The position numbers and the translations under genes were made by a program. A stretch of 7,554 nt of DNA from an uncultured Bacilli bacterium (GTDB taxonomy: Bacteria; Bacillota_I; Bacilli_A; RF39; UBA660), in the NCBI GenBank assembly GCA_947632275.1, contig CANROR010000055.1:1-7554 (forward strand). Reading direction: 5' to 3'. Positions 5,778 to 7,554 of this stretch are shown one piece after another. The notes under the pieces are model-generated. The model was not told the DNA's origin. It made no database searches and saw only the letters and a program-made list of their open reading frames with translations. Numbering within the stretch: position 1 is the first letter of the stretch; the number at the start of each line of letters is the position of its first letter.

Positions 5778-6875
5778 GTGAATAGTAGCAATTCTGTATT
5801 ACAAATACCTATTGAAGATATAATTCCTAACCGTTTTCAACCACGGTTATCTTTTGATGAGGCTTCTTTAAAAGAACTTGCCGATTCTATAAAACAGCAC
5901 GGAATAATTCAACCATTAGTTTTAAGAAGAATTGCTGATAAATATGAAATTATCGCCGGTGAAAGACGTTATAAAGCCGCAATGATGGCCGGTTTAGCTT
6001 CTGTTCCTGCCGTTATTACGGATATGGATGATAATACTTCCGCGGAAGTTGCCATTGTGGAAAATGTCCAACGAAAAGATTTAACAGCCATTGAAGAAGC
6101 TCGTTCTTATAAGGCTTTACTTGATAAAGGTTATATGACTCAAGAAGAATTAGCGAAAAAAATGGGATTATCCCAAGCCGCTATATCAAATAAACTGCGT
6201 TTATTATCCTTAGATGAATCGGTGCAAGATGCGGTTTTGAATAATCAGATTTCCGAACGACATGCTCGAAGTTTATTAAAAATAAAAGATTTAAATGAAC
6301 AAAAAAACATGTTAAGTAAAATTATAAATGAAAGATTAACAGTTAGACAGTTGGAAGAAGAGATAAAAAAGATGAATATAGAAGAACCAAATGAAAGTGG
6401 AAGTGAAAATATTATGGAAAATCAATCAGAAGCTTTAACTAGTACTCCTTCTATAACTCCTGAAGTTAGTACGCCAAAAATTGAAGTGCCTAATGCTCCA
6501 GCAACGCCAATGCCAAATCCAACTCCGGTTCCTCCTAAAAAGACCTTTGGCAATATATTTTCTAATCCTGATCAAATACCTAACAAATTTTTTAACTTCT
6601 TAGAAGATGAAGCAGTCAATATGTCGATGGAAGAACCAATTCCAACTAGTACGCCAGTAACCGCTAGCAATGAAGAAGAAATTGAACTTTTGGATTTTTC
6701 TACTCCTGAGGCCACAACTACAGAAGCAAATGTTAAACCAGACTATATAAATAATATTGTAAATCAAGTTCGGGCTTTAAATTTTGATTCTAATAAAGTT
6801 GCTATTTCTGAAACTGATGGTCCTTTCGAATATGTGATAAACATTAAAATTAAAAAGGATAACGTTAATAATTAA
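5778..6875 (+). CDS. noc: ParB/Noc-family CTPase and DNA-binding protein, probably nucleoid occlusion protein Noc
   Basis: A 365-residue protein. The N-terminal ParB domain at about 9-100 has IPNRFQPR (16-23), HGIIQPLVLR (41-50), the C-box GERRYKAA (61-68) and the ENVQRKDLTAIEEA motif (95-108), the residues expected for CTP binding. A central HTH domain covers about 118-195, with GLSQAAISNKLRLL (130-143) and ISERHARSLL (158-167). These last segments resemble Noc more than ParB/Spo0J: Q133, K139 and R161 fall at three of the four reported Noc DNA-specificity positions, the fourth being S144. Residues ~202-320 are a low-complexity Ser/Thr-Pro-rich linker with a Phe-rich island (FGNIF 257-261, NKFFNFLEDEA 269-279). 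Residues ~322-360 (YINNIVNQVRAL... to INIKIKK) look like the C-terminal dimerisation domain. B. subtilis Noc is about 283 residues. The start GTG follows an in-frame TAA (5775-5777), so no upstream start exists. The gene directly follows rsmG, as noc does in Bacillus. A chromosomal ParB function cannot be excluded. Confidence 0.9.
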   Translation: MNSSNSVLQIPIEDIIPNRFQPRLSFDEASLKELADSIKQHGIIQPLVLRRIADKYEIIAGERRYKAAMMAGLASVPAVITDMDDNTSAEVAIVENVQRKDLTAIEEARSYKALLDKGYMTQEELAKKMGLSQAAISNKLRLLSLDESVQDAVLNNQISERHARSLLKIKDLNEQKNMLSKIINERLTVRQLEEEIKKMNIEEPNESGSENIMENQSEALTSTPSITPEVSTPKIEVPNAPATPMPNPTPVPPKKTFGNIFSNPDQIPNKFFNFLEDEAVNMSMEEPIPTSTPVTASNEEEIELLDFSTPEATTTEANVKPDYINNIVNQVRALNFDSNKVAISETDGPFEYVINIKIKKDNVNN

Positions 6876-6888
6876 TAAAAGTAATTTG

Positions 6889-6915
6889 AACCACTATAAA
6901 AGTGGTTTTTTATTT
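6889..6915 (+). terminator. intrinsic terminator after noc
   Basis: A 7-bp perfect stem, AACCACT (6889-6895) and AGTGGTT (6901-6907), has a 5-nt loop ATAAA and is followed by TTTTATTTT. It lies 13 bp after the noc stop and closes the mnmE-noc transcript. The -35 box of the next gene lies within its T-rich tail. Confidence 0.9.
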
Positions 6916-6942
6916 TACATTTTTAGGGTTACATGATATACT
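6914..6942 (+). promoter_or_regulatory. promoter of the pilin-like gene
   Basis: TTTACA (6914-6919) and TATACT (6937-6942) are 17 bp apart, and a TG two bases before the -10 box (TGA at 6934-6936) makes it an extended -10. The predicted start is near 6949, only about 10 nt before the ATG at 6959. Confidence 0.7.
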
Positions 6943-6958
6943 TTAAGAGTGATAAGAT

Positions 6959-7384
6959 ATGAAAAATAATAAGGGATTTACATTAGTTGAATTGTTAGTA
7001 ACAATTGGTTTAATTGGGGCTATTGGTGTAGTTGTTGGTTTTAGTGTTACTAATTTACTAAATAGTCAAAAAGGACAAAAATATGAAGAATATAAAAAGA
7101 CGTTAGAAGATGCTACCTGTGTTTTAGCTCAACGCGATAATAAAAATTTAAATGGTGTTATTTGTAGTGATTTTCCGAGTGAATGTAAAGTTAAAATAGG
7201 TGAACTTGTTAATGAAGGTCTTATCAAAAAGAATTTAGTTAATCCAAAAACTGATAAAAGTGTAGAAGCTTATTTAGCAGAAGATTGGCCAATTGATGAC
7301 CAAGATTATATTCAAGTTACTAATTCTAGTGATGGACTTAGAACTTGTACTTTTCAATGTGTAGAAGACTATTGTAATAAATAA
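6959..7384 (+). CDS. type IV pilin-like / pseudopilin protein with six cysteines
   Basis: A 141-residue protein with a textbook class III (prepilin) signal: a short basic leader MKNNKG, predicted prepilin-peptidase cleavage between G6 and F7, then FTLVELL with the conserved Glu at mature position +5 (E11). A hydrophobic helix runs to about residue 33 and would anchor it in the membrane and pack into a pilus or pseudopilus. The rest is a small, charged, presumably extracellular domain with six cysteines (C54, C69, C76, C130, C134, C139), which could make up to three disulfides. GELVNEGLIKKNLVNPKTDK (81-100) resembles a segment common in Firmicutes pseudopilins. No prepilin peptidase, assembly ATPase or other pilin gene is in the window, so the system it serves (competence-type, secretion or an adhesive fibre) is unknown. 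It has its own promoter and no strong ribosome binding site, and it occupies the place downstream of noc. No G+C or codon-use contrast stands out. Confidence 0.85.
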   Translation: MKNNKGFTLVELLVTIGLIGAIGVVVGFSVTNLLNSQKGQKYEEYKKTLEDATCVLAQRDNKNLNGVICSDFPSECKVKIGELVNEGLIKKNLVNPKTDKSVEAYLAEDWPIDDQDYIQVTNSSDGLRTCTFQCVEDYCNK

Positions 7385-7440
7385 TGAAAGCTCGAGGTTT
7401 AGTCTGAAAAGAAAAACGAAATTTATTTTATAAAAATAAT

Positions 7441-7466
7441 AAAAAAGGGTAGACTTCCCCTTACCC
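7441..7466 (-). terminator. intrinsic terminator of the minus-strand gene at the right edge
   Basis: Read on the minus strand, GGGTA (7466-7462), a 10-nt loop and TACCC (7451-7447) are followed by TTTTTTATTATTTTT. An alternative hairpin, GACTT/AAGTC, could form with the sequence just upstream (about 7477-7473 and 7456-7452) and would exclude part of this one. The position, 17 nt after the stop codon at 7483, suits a terminator. On the plus strand the hairpin lacks a T-run, so it does not clearly terminate the pilin gene. Confidence 0.65.
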
Positions 7467-7482
7467 CAAAGAAAGTCAAAAA

Positions 7483-7554
7483 TTAAGTAGATAAATTATT
7501 GGCATTCTGATTAATTAAATCAATTAATTCATCAGATGTAAGACCAAGAGATAA
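7483..7554 (-). CDS. 3' end of an unidentified minus-strand gene
   Basis: The minus-strand frame entering from the right edge encodes 23 residues and stops at TAA (7485-7483). The C-terminal sequence includes SLGLTSDELIDLINQN and ends in NNLST, which has the composition of a real helical protein tail. A terminator-like hairpin with a long T-rich run follows it, supporting a true gene end. Too little is visible to name the family. It is convergent with the pilin gene. Confidence 0.6.
   Translation of the reverse strand, partial: LSLGLTSDELIDLINQNANNLST

Noticed and set aside
7384..7407. Seven-codon frame ATG..TGA overlapping the pilin stop
   Set aside because: Too short, no ribosome binding site apart from chance and no similarity to anything I recognise.
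1..7554. oriC elements, parS sites, CRISPR, tRNA or rRNA genes and insertion sequences
   Set aside because: I saw no DnaA-box cluster, no TGTTTCACGTGAAACA-type site, no regularly spaced repeats, no transposase or terminal inverted repeats and no structural RNA in reading both strands.

Overview
The window is AT-rich DNA from the replication-origin-proximal region of a low-GC Gram-positive bacterium (Bacillota or a Mycoplasmatota-like relative; the genus cannot be fixed from this sequence). The gene set jag/khpB, mnmE, mnmG, rsmG and noc in this order is the classic Firmicutes oriC-flanking block. Every tryptophan I checked is TGG, TGA ends mnmG, and no gene has an internal TGA. This argues for the standard bacterial code and against the TGA=Trp mycoplasmas.

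Layout: (1) 1-535 is the 3' part of a DUF4143-type AAA ATPase, an accessory gene where yidC would be expected. (2) 694-1299 is jag/khpB, which has its own near-consensus promoter and is closed by a hairpin shared with the next gene. (3) 1307-1645 on the minus strand is a small XRE-type regulator inserted between jag and mnmE. A 159-bp divergent region (1646-1804) holds its probable promoter, a candidate operator and the mnmE promoter. (4) 1805-5740 is a tight mnmE-mnmG-rsmG operon: an 8-bp gap with the ribosome binding site over the mnmE stop, then an 8-bp overlap. (5) 5778-6875 is a ParB-family protein that I assign to Noc, possibly with its own promoter inside the end of rsmG, followed by a clear intrinsic terminator. 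(6) 6959-7384 is a type IV pilin-like protein with six cysteines, where soj/parA often lies in Bacillus-type arrangements. (7) 7483-7554 on the minus strand is the 3' tail of a further gene, with its own terminator at about 7441-7466.

How the genes work together: MnmE and MnmG form the complex that modifies U34 of tRNA wobble positions. RsmG methylates 16S rRNA, and KhpB is an RNA-binding protein, so the core block is RNA-modification and RNA-binding housekeeping. Noc would couple chromosome position to division-site selection. The ATPase, the XRE regulator and the pilin are accessory neighbours.

I do not see a convincing wholly new multi-gene system. The most interesting points are the Noc homologue, which keeps three of the four Noc-type DNA-specificity residues, lacks the N-terminal membrane helix region and has a long Pro/Thr-rich insertion with a Phe-rich island; a 20-bp CCCGGG-centred near-palindrome just upstream of it in rsmG; the XRE gene splitting jag from mnmE; and the cysteine-rich pilin.
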